A stretch of DNA of 64,000 bases, taken from contig PVUG01000012.1 of assembly GCA_003001975.1 (NCBI GenBank), forward strand, positions 62,001 to 126,000, written 5' to 3'. The position numbers and the translations under genes are program-made. This stretch comes from Martelella mediterranea. Its GTDB lineage: Bacteria; Pseudomonadota; Alphaproteobacteria; Rhizobiales; Rhizobiaceae. Of the stretch, positions 17,994-27,312 are shown piece after piece. Within the stretch, counting starts at the first letter, position 1, and every line of letters starts with the position of its first letter. Under the pieces are notes generated by a model. That model saw only the letters and a list, made by a program, of their open reading frames with translations. It did not search any database and was not told where the DNA came from.

Positions 17994-20900
17994 TCAAAGA
18001 TTGCCGTTCACGCGATTGCGCCCGTTCCTCTTGGCATCGTAGAGGTGCGAATCCGCAATGTCGATAAACTGTTCAAGAGTATCGGTCTTGCCCGGAACGG
18101 TGGAATAGAAACCGATACTGATCGTCAGGCTAAAGGTCTCGCCGTCTATCCGTGCCGGGCTTTCTTCCACCTTTTTGCGCAGCTTTTCCAGAAATGCCCG
18201 GATCTGGTCCGTCTCGCCGGACAGCGTATAGGCCACGAATTCCTCGCCGCCGTAACGGGCGACAAGGTCGCCGGTCCGCCGGAAATGGTTATCCAGAAGT
18301 TCGGCCAGATGCTTGAGGCAGGCATCGCCGAAGACATGGCCCATCCTGTCGTTGATCGGCTTGAAGTGGTCGACATCGAGCATGATCGCGGTGAAACGCC
18401 GCCCGCGCTCCCGGCAAAGGGCAAATTCCGCGTCGCCGCGGTCGGTGAAATAGCCGCGATTGAAAAGCCCGGTCAGGCCATCGGTGATGCTGATCTCGTG
18501 CAACTGGCTGTTGGCCCGATTGAGCGCGCGGTTGAGCGAGCGCAGCTTGCGGACCCAGTACAAAAACAGCACCAGCACAACGATACCGACCGAGGTCACG
18601 GCCAGCAGGAGGCGGTAGTCGACCCGCCGCTCGAAGGGCGCCAGCTTTTGCCGGCTGACAATGTGGTCGACGGCATCGGGATCGAGATTGACGACAAGCT
18701 TACCGAAAATCCGGCCCAGATCCGGTTCGTCGGGTGCGGTGGCGACCACCACCTGCAGGCCTTCGGGAATGCGCCCGGAAATCTTCACATCGTTTCTGTT
18801 CATGCCGGCGATCAGATAGGCAAGGCTGTCGAGTGGGCCGACGATGGCATCGAGATCGCCGTCCTCCATGGCTTCCAGTCCCTGTTTCTCGCTCTCGAGA
18901 TCGACAAGCGTGACATCGGGATAACGGTTCGTGAGCAGGTCTTTCGGCACATGTGTGGGCACAATGCCGACCCGCTGGCCCTCAAGTTCGCGCAGGCTGT
19001 TGACGAACGGGGCCTGCAGCGGCGCGGCCACGGCGAGCGCGATGTCGAGATAGGGCGGCGCGAGATCGAATGTGGTGGAGCGCATGTTTTCGCGCGCCAC
19101 GAAGGGCAGCACGTCGCAGCCGGCTGCAAGCGCGCTTTCGTTGTCGGTGTTCGGCAGCGCGATGGGTTCGATCTGGCGGTCGAAACGGCCACGCTCGCTC
19201 ATCAGCCCGAGAATTTCGGCGACCGCACCGCCGAACGCGCCGTCATCGTTGATCGTCGTATAGGGCGGGGAGCGCGGCTCGACGCACACGCGGATCGTGC
19301 CTTTTTCGGAAAGATACCGTCGCTCGTCGCCGTCCAGCAGGTCGTGGCTGGTTTCCATGCCGGCAACCGGCGGGCCGAGCCAGCGTCGTTCCATTTCTTC
19401 CCAGCGCGACAGCGGGATGGATTCCAGCGCATGGTCGATAATGCTTTTCAGATAGGGATAGCGCGGGGAGACGCCGAAGCGCAGGTCCTCCCGCTCGACG
19501 CCGTCCATCAGAAATTCGCCGCCGATCTGCACGTTGATCAGTCCCAGCTGCCGGATGATGGCGTTGCCGTTGCTAAGCGAAGTGACCGCCGCATCGATAT
19601 CGCCGTCGGAGAGCGCCCGCATCAGGGCTTCGCGGCTGCGGAAACCGCGGACATGGTCGAAGCGTTCACGCAGGGCATCGGCGTAGTATATGTCGCGGCT
19701 GATGCCGATGATCTTGCCGTCGAGGTCTTCAAGGCCGTGATAGGGGCCATCACCGGAGCGCAGGAAAACCGCATTCGGCACACGGTAGTAGAGGTCGGAA
19801 TAGAGCGTGTATTCGGCGCGCTTGTCCGTGTAGGAAATATTGGTGATCACATCGAGTTCGCCCGCGCGGAAACGTTCAAGCAGTCCGGTCCAGTTGTCAT
19901 AGACGCGCTCGAAAGCAAGGCCTGTCGATGATGCGATATATTGGGTGATGTCTTCGGCAAACCCCTTGCCGTTTCCGCTCTCGAGAAAGCTGAAGGGTTC
20001 GTAATCGGCCGAAAAGCCGATTTTCAGCGTTGGCGCATCCGTGACGAAGGCCTGTTCTTCGGGAAGCAGACGCAGCGGTCCCGTGCTCATCGCCCGGTCG
20101 CTGCGGTAGCCAAGCCAGCGCACGGTGATGGCATCGAGGGTTGTCGTGGGAAGCGCATCGACCGCCTTCGACAGAATGCCCGACAGCATCCTTGCGTCCG
20201 TGTTCCCGTCCCGGGTCATGACACCGAAGCGAAAATCCTCCAGTGCGACGGCCGTCAGCGGTGGCGTTCCGGCATCGACCACATTGGTAAAGCCGTTTTC
20301 GCGCACGAAGTAATGCCCGGTCATCTCTGCGGCGAGCACGCCATCGACCCAGCCGAAGGCAACGGCGGCCATCAGGTCGCGATAGGTGGCGTAACTGACC
20401 GGCGTCATGCCGGTTTCGCTGAGCGCATCGGCATAATAGATATCGCGGATGATGCCGATGCGCTTCTGTTTCAGCCCTTCCAGCGTGACCGGTTTTTCAA
20501 GCGGGTGGTCGACATTTTCGAACAGTACGGTGCGGCGCAGATGATAGGGATCGGTGAAGGTGATGAAGTGGCTGCGTTCCTCGGTTTCGGATATATCGGC
20601 GATCACATCGAGCCCGCCGGCGCGAAACTGGCCGTAGACCTCCGACCACGAGCCCATGCGCAACCTGAAATCAAGCCCGGTCATGGTGCCGATCGCGCCG
20701 ATGACATCGACGGTCCAGCCCATGATGTTGCCGTTGCGATAGAAGGAATAGGGGTCGTTGTCGGCCACCACGCCGATGCTCACCGCTCCCCGTTCGGCAA
20801 TCCAGTCGCGTTCATCAGCGCTCAGCTCAAGATCGGACGCGCTTGCCGGTGTTCCGGCGGACAGGAGCGTGAGGAAAGCAACTGCGATTATCGCCAGACA

Positions 20901-21077
20901 GTACGCGATGCCGGACAAGATGGCCGGGTTGATCGGAACATTGTGAGTCCACCAAGCCTTGCCGTTTTTGTCCGTCACGTGTGTCTGATGTCTTTTCTCA
21001 AGATGAAAATGGGTATGACAGCGCAAAACCTCGGCCCTTCTGCGTGGAATGGTCATGGGGCGCGGGGCCTTGTACAT
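17994..21077 (-). CDS. Diguanylate cyclase with three periplasmic SBP_bac_3 domains
   Basis: After a cytoplasmic stretch and a membrane segment (about residues 51-74), the protein has three tandem type-3 solute-binding domains in the periplasm (about 88-325, 348-570 and 595-815). A second membrane segment follows (824-842), then a GGDEF domain (862-1025) in the cytoplasm. The catalytic word is G-G-E-E-F (943-947). An inhibitory-site R-T-G-D sits five residues before it, so cyclic-di-GMP synthesis with product feedback is expected. Domains 1 and 2 share R-D-I-Y-Y-A-D-A-L exactly, which indicates duplication; domain 3 is more divergent. The ATG at 21075-21077 is preceded by GGAGG and was preferred over the upstream ATG at 21113. 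The signals it senses are unknown, with amino acids the usual guess for this fold. Confidence 0.92.
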   Translation of the reverse strand: MYKAPRPMTIPRRRAEVLRCHTHFHLEKRHQTHVTDKNGKAWWTHNVPINPAILSGIAYCLAIIAVAFLTLLSAGTPASASDLELSADERDWIAERGAVSIGVVADNDPYSFYRNGNIMGWTVDVIGAIGTMTGLDFRLRMGSWSEVYGQFRAGGLDVIADISETEERSHFITFTDPYHLRRTVLFENVDHPLEKPVTLEGLKQKRIGIIRDIYYADALSETGMTPVSYATYRDLMAAVAFGWVDGVLAAEMTGHYFVRENGFTNVVDAGTPPLTAVALEDFRFGVMTRDGNTDARMLSGILSKAVDALPTTTLDAITVRWLGYRSDRAMSTGPLRLLPEEQAFVTDAPTLKIGFSADYEPFSFLESGNGKGFAEDITQYIASSTGLAFERVYDNWTGLLERFRAGELDVITNISYTDKRAEYTLYSDLYYRVPNAVFLRSGDGPYHGLEDLDGKIIGISRDIYYADALRERFDHVRGFRSREALMRALSDGDIDAAVTSLSNGNAIIRQLGLINVQIGGEFLMDGVEREDLRFGVSPRYPYLKSIIDHALESIPLSRWEEMERRWLGPPVAGMETSHDLLDGDERRYLSEKGTIRVCVEPRSPPYTTINDDGAFGGAVAEILGLMSERGRFDRQIEPIALPNTDNESALAAGCDVLPFVARENMRSTTFDLAPPYLDIALAVAAPLQAPFVNSLRELEGQRVGIVPTHVPKDLLTNRYPDVTLVDLESEKQGLEAMEDGDLDAIVGPLDSLAYLIAGMNRNDVKISGRIPEGLQVVVATAPDEPDLGRIFGKLVVNLDPDAVDHIVSRQKLAPFERRVDYRLLLAVTSVGIVVLVLFLYWVRKLRSLNRALNRANSQLHEISITDGLTGLFNRGYFTDRGDAEFALCRERGRRFTAIMLDVDHFKPINDRMGHVFGDACLKHLAELLDNHFRRTGDLVARYGGEEFVAYTLSGETDQIRAFLEKLRKKVEESPARIDGETFSLTISIGFYSTVPGKTDTLEQFIDIADSHLYDAKRNGRNRVNGNL

Positions 21078-21323
21078 TCGTCCTCCGGTCCATTTCACCC
21101 TGAAGCAAGCCATAGCATAAATTTCTGCAGTTCAAACGTTTCAATCATCAAATCTGCATGGCGCGGAATACGGGGTACATTTCCGCGAATGGTTCGTTAT
21201 ACTCTACAAACCACAAAGACAAAGCCCCCATATATTTCCGGCCGGCGAAGATTTCTGGCCGATTTTTCCGGCTTCCCTTTTCGTGTCCTGCATGGGGAAG
21301 CGCCTTCATGACGGAGTTATTTG

Positions 21324-22247
21324 ATGTATTGCACGTTGCTCGGTGTTCCCGTTCAGTCCGGTGCCGGACGGAAGGGCTGTAATATGGGACCGAACGGCCT
21401 CAGGGCGGCCGGCCTTGCCGAAGCGCTGGCCGGGCTGGGTCATGATGTTGTCGATTTGGGCGACCTGCAGCCCGCGCCGGAACGCGCGGTGTCGCATTCC
21501 AACCCCAGCCTGAAGGCGCTTGCCGAGACCGTATCCTGGCTCGATGCCCTTTCGGAGAAAGCCTTCGAGATTTCCGAAAACGGCATTCCGGTTTTCATGG
21601 GCGGCGATCACGTGATGGCGGCGGCAAGCGTGGCTGGCGTTTCCAAGCGGGCGCAGCAAAAGGGCCGTCCGCTGTTTGTGCTCTGGCTCGATGCCCATAC
21701 CGATTTTCATACGTTGGAAAGCACCGAAAGCGGCAATCTGCATGGCACGCCGGCGGCCTATTTTACCGGCAGGCCGGGTTTTGAAGGGGTTTATCCGCGG
21801 CTCGATGCGCCGGTTGATCCGGCGAATGTCTGCATGCTCGGCATTCGCAGTGTCGATGCCCCCGAGCGCGTGGCCGTCAGTCAGGCCGGTGTTACGATCC
21901 ACGATATGCGCGCGATTGACGAAAGCGGTATCGGCGCGCTGCTGTCGACGTTTCTTGAAAGGGTAGCGGCCAGCAACGGCATGCTGCATGTGAGTTTCGA
22001 TATCGATTTTCTCGACCCGTCGGCCGCGCCCGGCGTCGGCACCACCGTTCCGGGCGGGGCGACGTTCCGCGAGGCGCATCTGGTGATGGAGATGCTGCAT
22101 GACAGCGGGCTTGTGACCAGCCTCGACCTTGTGGAGCTCAATCCGTTTCTCGATGAGCGCGGCAAGTCCGCAATCCTGATGACCGATCTGGCGGCAAGCC
22201 TGTTCGGGAAACGGGTGATGGATCGGCCGACCCGCAGTTTCGGCTGA
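21324..22247 (+). CDS. Arginase-family ureohydrolase, probably arginase
   Basis: The binuclear manganese site is intact: G-G-D-H (93-96), D-A-H-T-D (123-127) and D-I-D-F-L-D-P (226-232), followed by V-E-L-N-P near residue 271. The opening [19 protein letters not shown] is the arginase pattern, not agmatinase. The enzyme would convert arginine to ornithine and urea. The ATG at 21324 has GGAG upstream; the TTG one codon earlier is unlikely. No ornithine cyclodeaminase, urease or Lrp-type regulator is adjacent. Confidence 0.9.
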   Translation: MYCTLLGVPVQSGAGRKGCNMGPNGLRAAGLAEALAGLGHDVVDLGDLQPAPERAVSHSNPSLKALAETVSWLDALSEKAFEISENGIPVFMGGDHVMAAASVAGVSKRAQQKGRPLFVLWLDAHTDFHTLESTESGNLHGTPAAYFTGRPGFEGVYPRLDAPVDPANVCMLGIRSVDAPERVAVSQAGVTIHDMRAIDESGIGALLSTFLERVAASNGMLHVSFDIDFLDPSAAPGVGTTVPGGATFREAHLVMEMLHDSGLVTSLDLVELNPFLDERGKSAILMTDLAASLFGKRVMDRPTRSFG

Positions 22248-23231
22248 TCAGCCGCTGCCGATCAGCATGCCCGCTGCCAGAACAAGACCGCCGCCGAGCA
22301 CGACCTGGAAGGCGGCGCGCATGAACGGCGTTTCCATGTATTTGTTCTGGATGAAGGCGATTGCCCAGAGTTCGAAGAACACCACGATGATGGCGACGAT
22401 GGTCGCTGTCCAGAATTCGGGGATCAGGTAGGGCAGGGCATGGCCCAGCCCGCCGAGCATGGTCATCACGCCCGATGCGATGCCGCGCTTGATCGGCGAA
22501 CCGCGCCCGGAAAGCTTGCCGTCATCATGGGCCGCTTCGGTGAAGCCCATGGAAATACCGGCGCCGACGGCGGCCGACAGGCCGATGAGAAAGGTCTGCT
22601 TGGTATCCTGGGTGGCAAAGGCGGCGGCAAAGATCGGCGCCAGCGTCGAGACCGAACCGTCCATCAGCCCTGCAAGGCCCGGCTGCACCCAGGTGAGCAC
22701 GAACTGGCGGCGTTCCTTCATGGTCTCTTCGTCACGCACATCTTCCGGGGCGTGTTTTTCGGTCAGCGCCCGGGCCGTTTCCTCGTGGGCTTCTTCGGCC
22801 ATGGCCAGATCGCCGAGAAGCTTGCGGGTGTCGGCGTCGCTGACCTGGGTCACGGCGGCGCGATAGAACCGGCGCGCCTGATCCTCCATGACGATCGTCT
22901 GCGCCCGGATTTTTTCAAGCGGCATGGATTTGATCAGCCAGTCCGGCTTGCGATCGTAAAAACCACGGACATATTCGCGCCGGATGAAGGGAATGGTGTC
23001 GCCGAAACGCCGTTTGTGCTGGTCGATCAGCATGCGGCGGTGACTGTCTTCGACCTGTGCCATGTCATCGAAGATCCGCGCCGAATCCGGATAATCCTCA
23101 CGCAGATGCTCGGCATAGGTCTTGTATATCCGGGAATCATCCTCCTCCGCCGAAATCGCCAGGGCCAGAATCTCTTGCTCGGACAGCGAGGAAAATGCCC
23201 GCCGCGCGCGGGGGAAGAAGTTAAGCGCCAT
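22248..23231 (-). CDS. mbfA: Membrane-bound ferritin MbfA (iron exporter)
   Basis: The N-terminal half is a ferritin-like/rubrerythrin domain with di-iron ligands visible as Glu29, Glu61 and His64 in V-E-D-S-H, Glu116, and Glu146 and His149 in E-E-A-H. The C-terminal half (about 180-327) is a VIT1/CCC1-like membrane domain with about five hydrophobic segments, including [12 protein letters not shown] and G-I-S-M-G-F-T-E-A. This fusion is the MbfA architecture, which exports iron and protects against iron and peroxide stress. A nested palindrome of the Irr ICE type (23241-23279) lies just before its start, so repression by Irr is likely. Confidence 0.92.
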   Translation of the reverse strand: MALNFFPRARRAFSSLSEQEILALAISAEEDDSRIYKTYAEHLREDYPDSARIFDDMAQVEDSHRRMLIDQHKRRFGDTIPFIRREYVRGFYDRKPDWLIKSMPLEKIRAQTIVMEDQARRFYRAAVTQVSDADTRKLLGDLAMAEEAHEETARALTEKHAPEDVRDEETMKERRQFVLTWVQPGLAGLMDGSVSTLAPIFAAAFATQDTKQTFLIGLSAAVGAGISMGFTEAAHDDGKLSGRGSPIKRGIASGVMTMLGGLGHALPYLIPEFWTATIVAIIVVFFELWAIAFIQNKYMETPFMRAAFQVVLGGGLVLAAGMLIGSG

Positions 23232-23240
23232 GATCGTCGT

Positions 23241-23279
23241 CCCGATATTAGTTTAGAATATTTCTAATCTAATATCGGG
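23241..23279. promoter_or_regulatory. Irr-type iron control element nested in a larger palindrome
   Basis: The inner element TTAGAATATTTCTAA (23253-23267) has 6-bp arms and a 3-base centre and resembles the ICE motif bound by Irr in Hyphomicrobiales. It is enclosed by 11-bp arms (CCCGATATTAG at 23241-23251 and its complement at 23269-23279). The whole 39-base block ends 10 bases before the mbfA start codon, where a bound protein would cover the promoter or leader. Confidence 0.75.
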
Positions 23280-23363
23280 AGAAGGTCAAATGCGGTGATC
23301 CGGGAAGGCGGAGCGTCGCCATGATTGCCGCTTTTTGCAACAATCATGCGACGATGGCCGGTT

Positions 23364-24173
23364 TCACATGTTTTTCTCGCTTGCACCCGGTGCGTTGCTG
23401 ACCCAGTAGCCCGATGCGTTCATCCAGGTGAGGGGATGGTTGCGTTCTTCCAGCAGGTGGGTGCGAACGGCCCGTGCGACGCGTGCTTCCGCGCCGACCC
23501 AGACGAATGTCTGCGGCGGAAGATCGATCCCCTTCAGAATGTCGAGAAACGGCGCCGGATCGGTCGCGTCTGCACCTTGACGATCAATCCAGTGGATATG
23601 CGTATCGGCTTCGGTTTTAAAGCTTTGATGATCATCGGGCGAGGGCACGGCAATGATGGCCGTGAAGGTCGCGCCGGCGGACGCTTCTTCGATGCGACGC
23701 GCGATTGCCGGCAGGGCGGTTTCGTCACCGATCAGCAGCCAGTGATCGACCGGTCCCCTGATGACCTTCGAGCCGCGTGGTCCGCCGATTTCAAGCGTAT
23801 CGCCGGGCTTTGCCGCAACGGCCCAGGCCGTTGCCGGGCCTGCGTCGTGGATGGCGAAATCGATGATCAGCGAATTGTCGTCATTGTTGTACCGGCGCGG
23901 CGTGTAGTCACGCATCGCCGGCTTGTCGTCGCCGGTTTCGAAAAACAGTTTGATATGGTCGTCGGGCGCAGCACTGATGAAATCGCTGAGTGTCGGGCTT
24001 TCAAAGTGAATGCGCAGCATTACCGGCGTGATGTATTCGCAGGCGGTGACCGTCAGCACCCGGCGCTTGAGTTCATGGCGGACGCGTTCGATCTCGGGCG
24101 GGGCGATCTCCGGCGGAGCAACCTCCGGCGTGTCGATATCGGGCGAAGCGGTGTTGTTGGTCTGGTGGGACAT
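23364..24173 (-). CDS. Siderophore-interacting protein (FAD-dependent ferric reductase)
   Basis: SIP/ViuB proteins reduce ferric siderophores in the cytoplasm to release iron. The FAD-binding region D-Y-T-P-R-R-Y (near residue 100) followed by D-F-A-I-H-D-A-G-P-A-T-A-W is the family signature. W-L-L-I-G-D-E-T-A-L-P-A-I-A-R is the second signature, and the C-terminal W-V-G-A-E-A...GYW is the reductase end. The 269-residue length is normal apart from a short charged N-terminal segment with repeated P-E-I-A-P-P-E-I. GGAG precedes the start. It shares an iron theme with mbfA next to it, though its own upstream palindrome (24231-24273) is different. Confidence 0.92.
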   Translation of the reverse strand: MSHQTNNTASPDIDTPEVAPPEIAPPEIERVRHELKRRVLTVTACEYITPVMLRIHFESPTLSDFISAAPDDHIKLFFETGDDKPAMRDYTPRRYNNDDNSLIIDFAIHDAGPATAWAVAAKPGDTLEIGGPRGSKVIRGPVDHWLLIGDETALPAIARRIEEASAGATFTAIIAVPSPDDHQSFKTEADTHIHWIDRQGADATDPAPFLDILKGIDLPPQTFVWVGAEARVARAVRTHLLEERNHPLTWMNASGYWVSNAPGASEKNM

Positions 24174-24230
24174 GGCGGACTCCGAAAAAGATACCGCGCC
24201 ATTGATGAGGGCGGTATCATGCAGAAAATA

Positions 24231-24273
24231 TGATTGTTTTTGTCATGAATAAGTCACGACAGTCAAACAATCA
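24231..24273. promoter_or_regulatory. Imperfect 43-base palindrome upstream of the siderophore-interacting protein gene
   Basis: TGATTGTTT (24231-24239) and AAACAATCA (24265-24273) form perfect 9-bp outer arms. Inner TGTCATGA and TCACGACA pair with one mismatch. The block lies 58 bases upstream of the SIP start and 28 bases past the cobB stop. It could be an operator or the cobB terminator. Confidence 0.45.
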
Positions 24274-24301
24274 TTCGTCGCGTGAGCGGAGGGGGCGGGC
24301 G

Positions 24302-25009
24302 TTACCGGCCAGACAGAAGCGTTTCGACGAAAGCGGGGACGGCGGTTGCGGCCGGCCCCTCGCGACAGTCCTTGAATAAGGGATTGCCGGTCGCTTCAAG
24401 ATTGAGTTCGACAGTGCGCGCGCCTTTGCTTGCTGCCTCCATCACGAAGCCGGCTGCCGGGTAAACGGTGCCAGACGTGCCGATGGCCACGAACAGTTCG
24501 ACCCGGTCGAGCGCGTCCTCGATCCGCTCCATGTCATAAGGCATTTCGCCGAACCAGACGATGTCGGGGCGCAGTGACGCACGCGCGCAGCTCGAGCAGA
24601 CCATGCCCTCGTCGAGGTCGCCTTCCCATGGCTGATGGCTGCCGCATTCATAGCAGAGCGCCGAATTCAGCTTGCCATGCATGTGCAGAACGTTTTTCGA
24701 GCCGGCTTTTTCATGCAGGTTGTCGACGTTCTGGGTCACCAGCAGAAAATCGCCGGGCCAGGCGTTTTCAAGGGCGGCAAGTGCGTTGTGGGCCGCATTC
24801 GGGCTGGCCTTGGCCGCCTCGCGGCGCCGCATGTTGTAGAAATCGAAGACGAGGCCGGGATTGCGGTAAAAGCCTTCCGGGGTGGCGACATCGCGGATAT
24901 CGTGATCGGCCCACAGGCCGCCATTGTCACGGAAGGTTGCAAGTCCCGATTCAGCGGAAATGCCCGCACCGGTCAGAACCACAATGGAAGCTTTGGGTGA
25001 AATCTGCAT
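24302..25009 (-). CDS. cobB: Sir2-family NAD-dependent protein deacylase (CobB-like)
   Basis: The sirtuin NAD pocket G-A-G-I-S-A-E-S-G-L-A-T-F-R-D appears near residues 14-28. T-Q-N-V-D-N-L-H-E-K-A-G and the catalytic histidine in M-H-G-K-L follow. A zinc site is formed by Y-E-C-G and C-S-S-C. The enzyme removes acyl groups from lysines using NAD. The frame is open to 25066, but the conserved N-terminus begins just after the ATG at 25007-25009 (235 residues), which also avoids overlap with the upstream gene. The ribosome site is weak, so the start is a fair guess. Confidence 0.9.
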   Translation of the reverse strand: MQISPKASIVVLTGAGISAESGLATFRDNGGLWADHDIRDVATPEGFYRNPGLVFDFYNMRRREAAKASPNAAHNALAALENAWPGDFLLVTQNVDNLHEKAGSKNVLHMHGKLNSALCYECGSHQPWEGDLDEGMVCSSCARASLRPDIVWFGEMPYDMERIEDALDRVELFVAIGTSGTVYPAAGFVMEAASKGARTVELNLEATGNPLFKDCREGPAATAVPAFVETLLSGR

Positions 25010-25062
25010 GAGACCGTTCGTGCCTTGATATGCGGTTGCCCTGCCGATCGGTCGTGTCCGTG

Positions 25063-25683
25063 TCAACGCAGTGCGGCCACGGGCAGGTCCCTGCCGGTTT
25101 CAACCTTGACCCAGCGTCCGCTGTCGAAAGAGGCCTGACGCTTCAGGAAGGTATAGGGCGTTTCGGACCATGGCAGGATCTCGTCGCTGAGATTGTCGAG
25201 GACGTAATCGCCCTGCGTGCTGCGCAGCGTCAGAACGGCATGGCCTTCGCCATTGGGCTTGCGCACGACCGTGATCAGGAGGTCGGTGGCGGAGAAACCG
25301 GCCTTGATCAGGCGCCGCCGCTTTTCCAGAACGAAGTCCTCGCAATCGCCGGCGCCGTTTTTCGGGTAGGACCAGACTTCCTCGCGGCCGTAGAGTTCCT
25401 CATCGGTAACCGGTTCGATCGTCGCATTGACGGAAAGGTTGATTGTCTGGACGGCTTGCCAGCCGTAATCCGTCAGCCGGGCGGGGCCGGTATTGCCGCG
25501 ATGAGCGCGGCACTCGTTGCGATGGGCCTGGCAGAATTCGAAATGGCCGATGGGCTGCGAGGTAATGCCGCCGATGGGCATTGCAGGCATGCCGGCCGCG
25601 AGCACCGGGGCGAAAAGGCCTGCCCCGAAAACCCCTGCTACTGCACAGAATACCAAATAAGCCAGTTGACTGAAACGAGGCAC
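25063..25683 (-). CDS. BTLCP-type transglutaminase-like cysteine proteinase, exported
   Basis: A hydrophobic N-terminal segment (about residues 5-30) ending P-V-L-A-A-G predicts export. The catalytic triad pattern of bacterial transglutaminase-like cysteine proteinases is visible: cysteine in G-A-G-D-C-E-D-F-V, histidine in G-E-G-H-A-V-L and aspartate in Y-V-L-D-N-L. The 206-residue length fits the small periplasmic members found widely in Hyphomicrobiales. Some members are linked to type 1 secretion and adhesin processing, but no such genes are nearby, so its target is unknown. It lies 53 bases upstream of cobB on the same strand. Confidence 0.85.
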   Translation of the reverse strand: MPRFSQLAYLVFCAVAGVFGAGLFAPVLAAGMPAMPIGGITSQPIGHFEFCQAHRNECRAHRGNTGPARLTDYGWQAVQTINLSVNATIEPVTDEELYGREEVWSYPKNGAGDCEDFVLEKRRRLIKAGFSATDLLITVVRKPNGEGHAVLTLRSTQGDYVLDNLSDEILPWSETPYTFLKRQASFDSGRWVKVETGRDLPVAALR

Positions 25684-25786
25684 GCTATACCCATCCGCCT
25701 GTGAATTCTTAACAAAGAGTTAAGAAGAATTGGCGGACGGAGTCAATCAGACAAGCGTGAACCGGGGGCAGGTTCTTAAGGAATGG

Positions 25787-26587
25787 TTAACTGCTGCGTG
25801 CCGGCGAGACGAGATCGCCCACAGCCTTGAGCATACGTTCGATATCGGCGGGCCGCGAAAGCCGATGGTCGCCATCCTGCACCAGCGTCAGCACCACATC
25901 GTCGGCCGGCAGGTGCGCCATCAGCTTCAGCGCATGGGCGTAGGGCACATCCGGGTCCTGCCGGCCCTGGATGATGTGTACCGGGCATCCGGTTTCGATA
26001 ATGCCGTCCAGAACGCGGTTTCGGCGTCCGTCATCGAGCAGGTTGGCCGTATAGATGGTCGGCTCCGGGCCATAGATCGAGGCTTCCTCGAAATATCCCT
26101 TGTCGGCAAGCGCCTTGCATTCAGCCTCCTTCAGGCCCGGCTCGATAAGCTCGTTGGTAAAGTCCGGCGCCGGCGCCAGCAGCAGCAGGCCCTCGATCTT
26201 CGGTCCGTCCGACCGTTTTTTCAGCTCCTGAACGGCCCTGAGCGCCAGCCAGCCGCCCATGGACGAGCCGATAATGATGATCCGCTCGGGCGCGGCATGG
26301 TCGATTGCGGCCAGGCTGTCGGCAAGCCAGCGCGAAATCGTGCCGTCGGCAAAAGCGCCTTCGCTCTCGCCGTGCCCGGTATAGTCGAAGCGGATCATGG
26401 CAAGGTTTTCTTCCGCCGCATAGGCGTCAAGCGCCTCGGCCTTGGTGCCGAGCATGTCGGAGCCGTAGCCGGAAAACCAGACCAGCGCCGGCTTGTCCGT
26501 GTTGCCGGGGCGCAGCCGCATGGCGATCTTCAGCGGACCGTCGCCATGGTCGATTTGCGTATAGCTCAAGGCAATGTCCTGCTGCAT
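25787..26587 (-). CDS. Alpha/beta hydrolase
   Basis: The nucleophile elbow G-S-S-M-G-G-W lies near residue 110 and a catalytic-region H-I-I-Q-G-R-Q-D-P-D-V-P with D-G-D-H-R-L-S at the C-terminus completes the triad. There is no signal peptide, so it acts in the cytoplasm. The 266-residue protein resembles small esterases or palmitoyl-thioesterase-like hydrolases. The substrate cannot be inferred. It is divergent from infC. Confidence 0.85.
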   Translation of the reverse strand: MQQDIALSYTQIDHGDGPLKIAMRLRPGNTDKPALVWFSGYGSDMLGTKAEALDAYAAEENLAMIRFDYTGHGESEGAFADGTISRWLADSLAAIDHAAPERIIIIGSSMGGWLALRAVQELKKRSDGPKIEGLLLLAPAPDFTNELIEPGLKEAECKALADKGYFEEASIYGPEPTIYTANLLDDGRRNRVLDGIIETGCPVHIIQGRQDPDVPYAHALKLMAHLPADDVVLTLVQDGDHRLSRPADIERMLKAVGDLVSPARSS

Positions 26588-26760
26588 TCTGGTCTCCGTT
26601 GATTTACCGGAAAAGCCCGCAACCGCGCCGATTGCGCGATGAAGTGGTGATTTTCTTTTTGGGCTGTGTTATTGACATGGGACGGGTTTAACAACCATTT
26701 GTGTCCGATACGTGCTTATAGTCCTGCACTTGGCACTTACGAACCCGTTTTTCAACAATT

Positions 26761-26778
26761 GAGGAGATCACGACCATT
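26761..26778 (+). promoter_or_regulatory. Ribosome site and ATT start codon of infC
   Basis: GAGGAG at 26761-26766 is followed by 9 bases and ATT. No usual start codon is available for the conserved N-terminus. This is the expected autoregulatory start of infC. Confidence 0.85.
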
Positions 26779-27312
26779 CGCAGACCCCATAGAGCCGCTC
26801 CCCCGACCAAGGAAGGTCCCCGCGCCAATCGCGACATTCGCATTCGTGAAGTGCAGCTGATTACCGAGGACGGGGAGAACCAGGGCGTTGTTCCAACAGA
26901 AGATGCGCTGAGAATGGCTGAAGAAGCCGGGCTTGATCTTGTAGAGATCGCCCCCAACTCGACGCCGCCCGTTTGCAAGATTCTCGATCTGGGCAAGCTG
27001 AAATATGCCAACCAGAAGCGCGCCGCCGAGGCCCGCAAGAAGCAGAAAGTCGTCGAAGTCAAAGAAATCAAGATGCGTCCCAACATCGACAGCCACGATT
27101 ACGAGGTGAAGATGAAGGCGATGAACAAGTTCTTTGAAGGCGGTGACAAGGTCAAGGTGACGCTGCGCTTTCGCGGCCGCGAAATGGCGCACCAGGAACT
27201 GGGCATGAAGCTTCTGAGCCAGGTGAAGGAAGACACGGCGGAAATCGCCAAGGTGGAAGCCGAACCGAAGCTGGAAGGCCGTCAGATGCTGATGGTGCTG
27301 GCGCCGAAATAA
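26776..27312 (+). CDS. infC: Translation initiation factor IF-3, with ATT start
   Basis: IF-3 binds the 30S subunit and checks start codon choice. The conserved N-domain ([13 protein letters not shown] and D-L-V-E-I-A-P) and C-domain (I-K-M-R-P-N-I, H-D-Y-E-V-K) are complete. The conserved N-terminus extends upstream of the GTG at 26851. There is no in-frame ATG, GTG or TTG between the stop at 26719 and that GTG. ATT at 26776-26778 follows GAGGAG by 9 bases, so I chose it (178 residues). Non-AUG starts are a known feature of infC, by which IF-3 limits its own synthesis. It leads infC-rpmI-rplT. Confidence 0.93.
   Translation: MRRPHRAAPPTKEGPRANRDIRIREVQLITEDGENQGVVPTEDALRMAEEAGLDLVEIAPNSTPPVCKILDLGKLKYANQKRAAEARKKQKVVEVKEIKMRPNIDSHDYEVKMKAMNKFFEGGDKVKVTLRFRGREMAHQELGMKLLSQVKEDTAEIAKVEAEPKLEGRQMLMVLAPK

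Noticed and set aside
18045-21311. Two long plus-strand open frames opposite the triple-sensor cyclase
   Set aside because: They mirror the codon pattern of the GGDEF gene on the other strand and have no ribosome site or domain.
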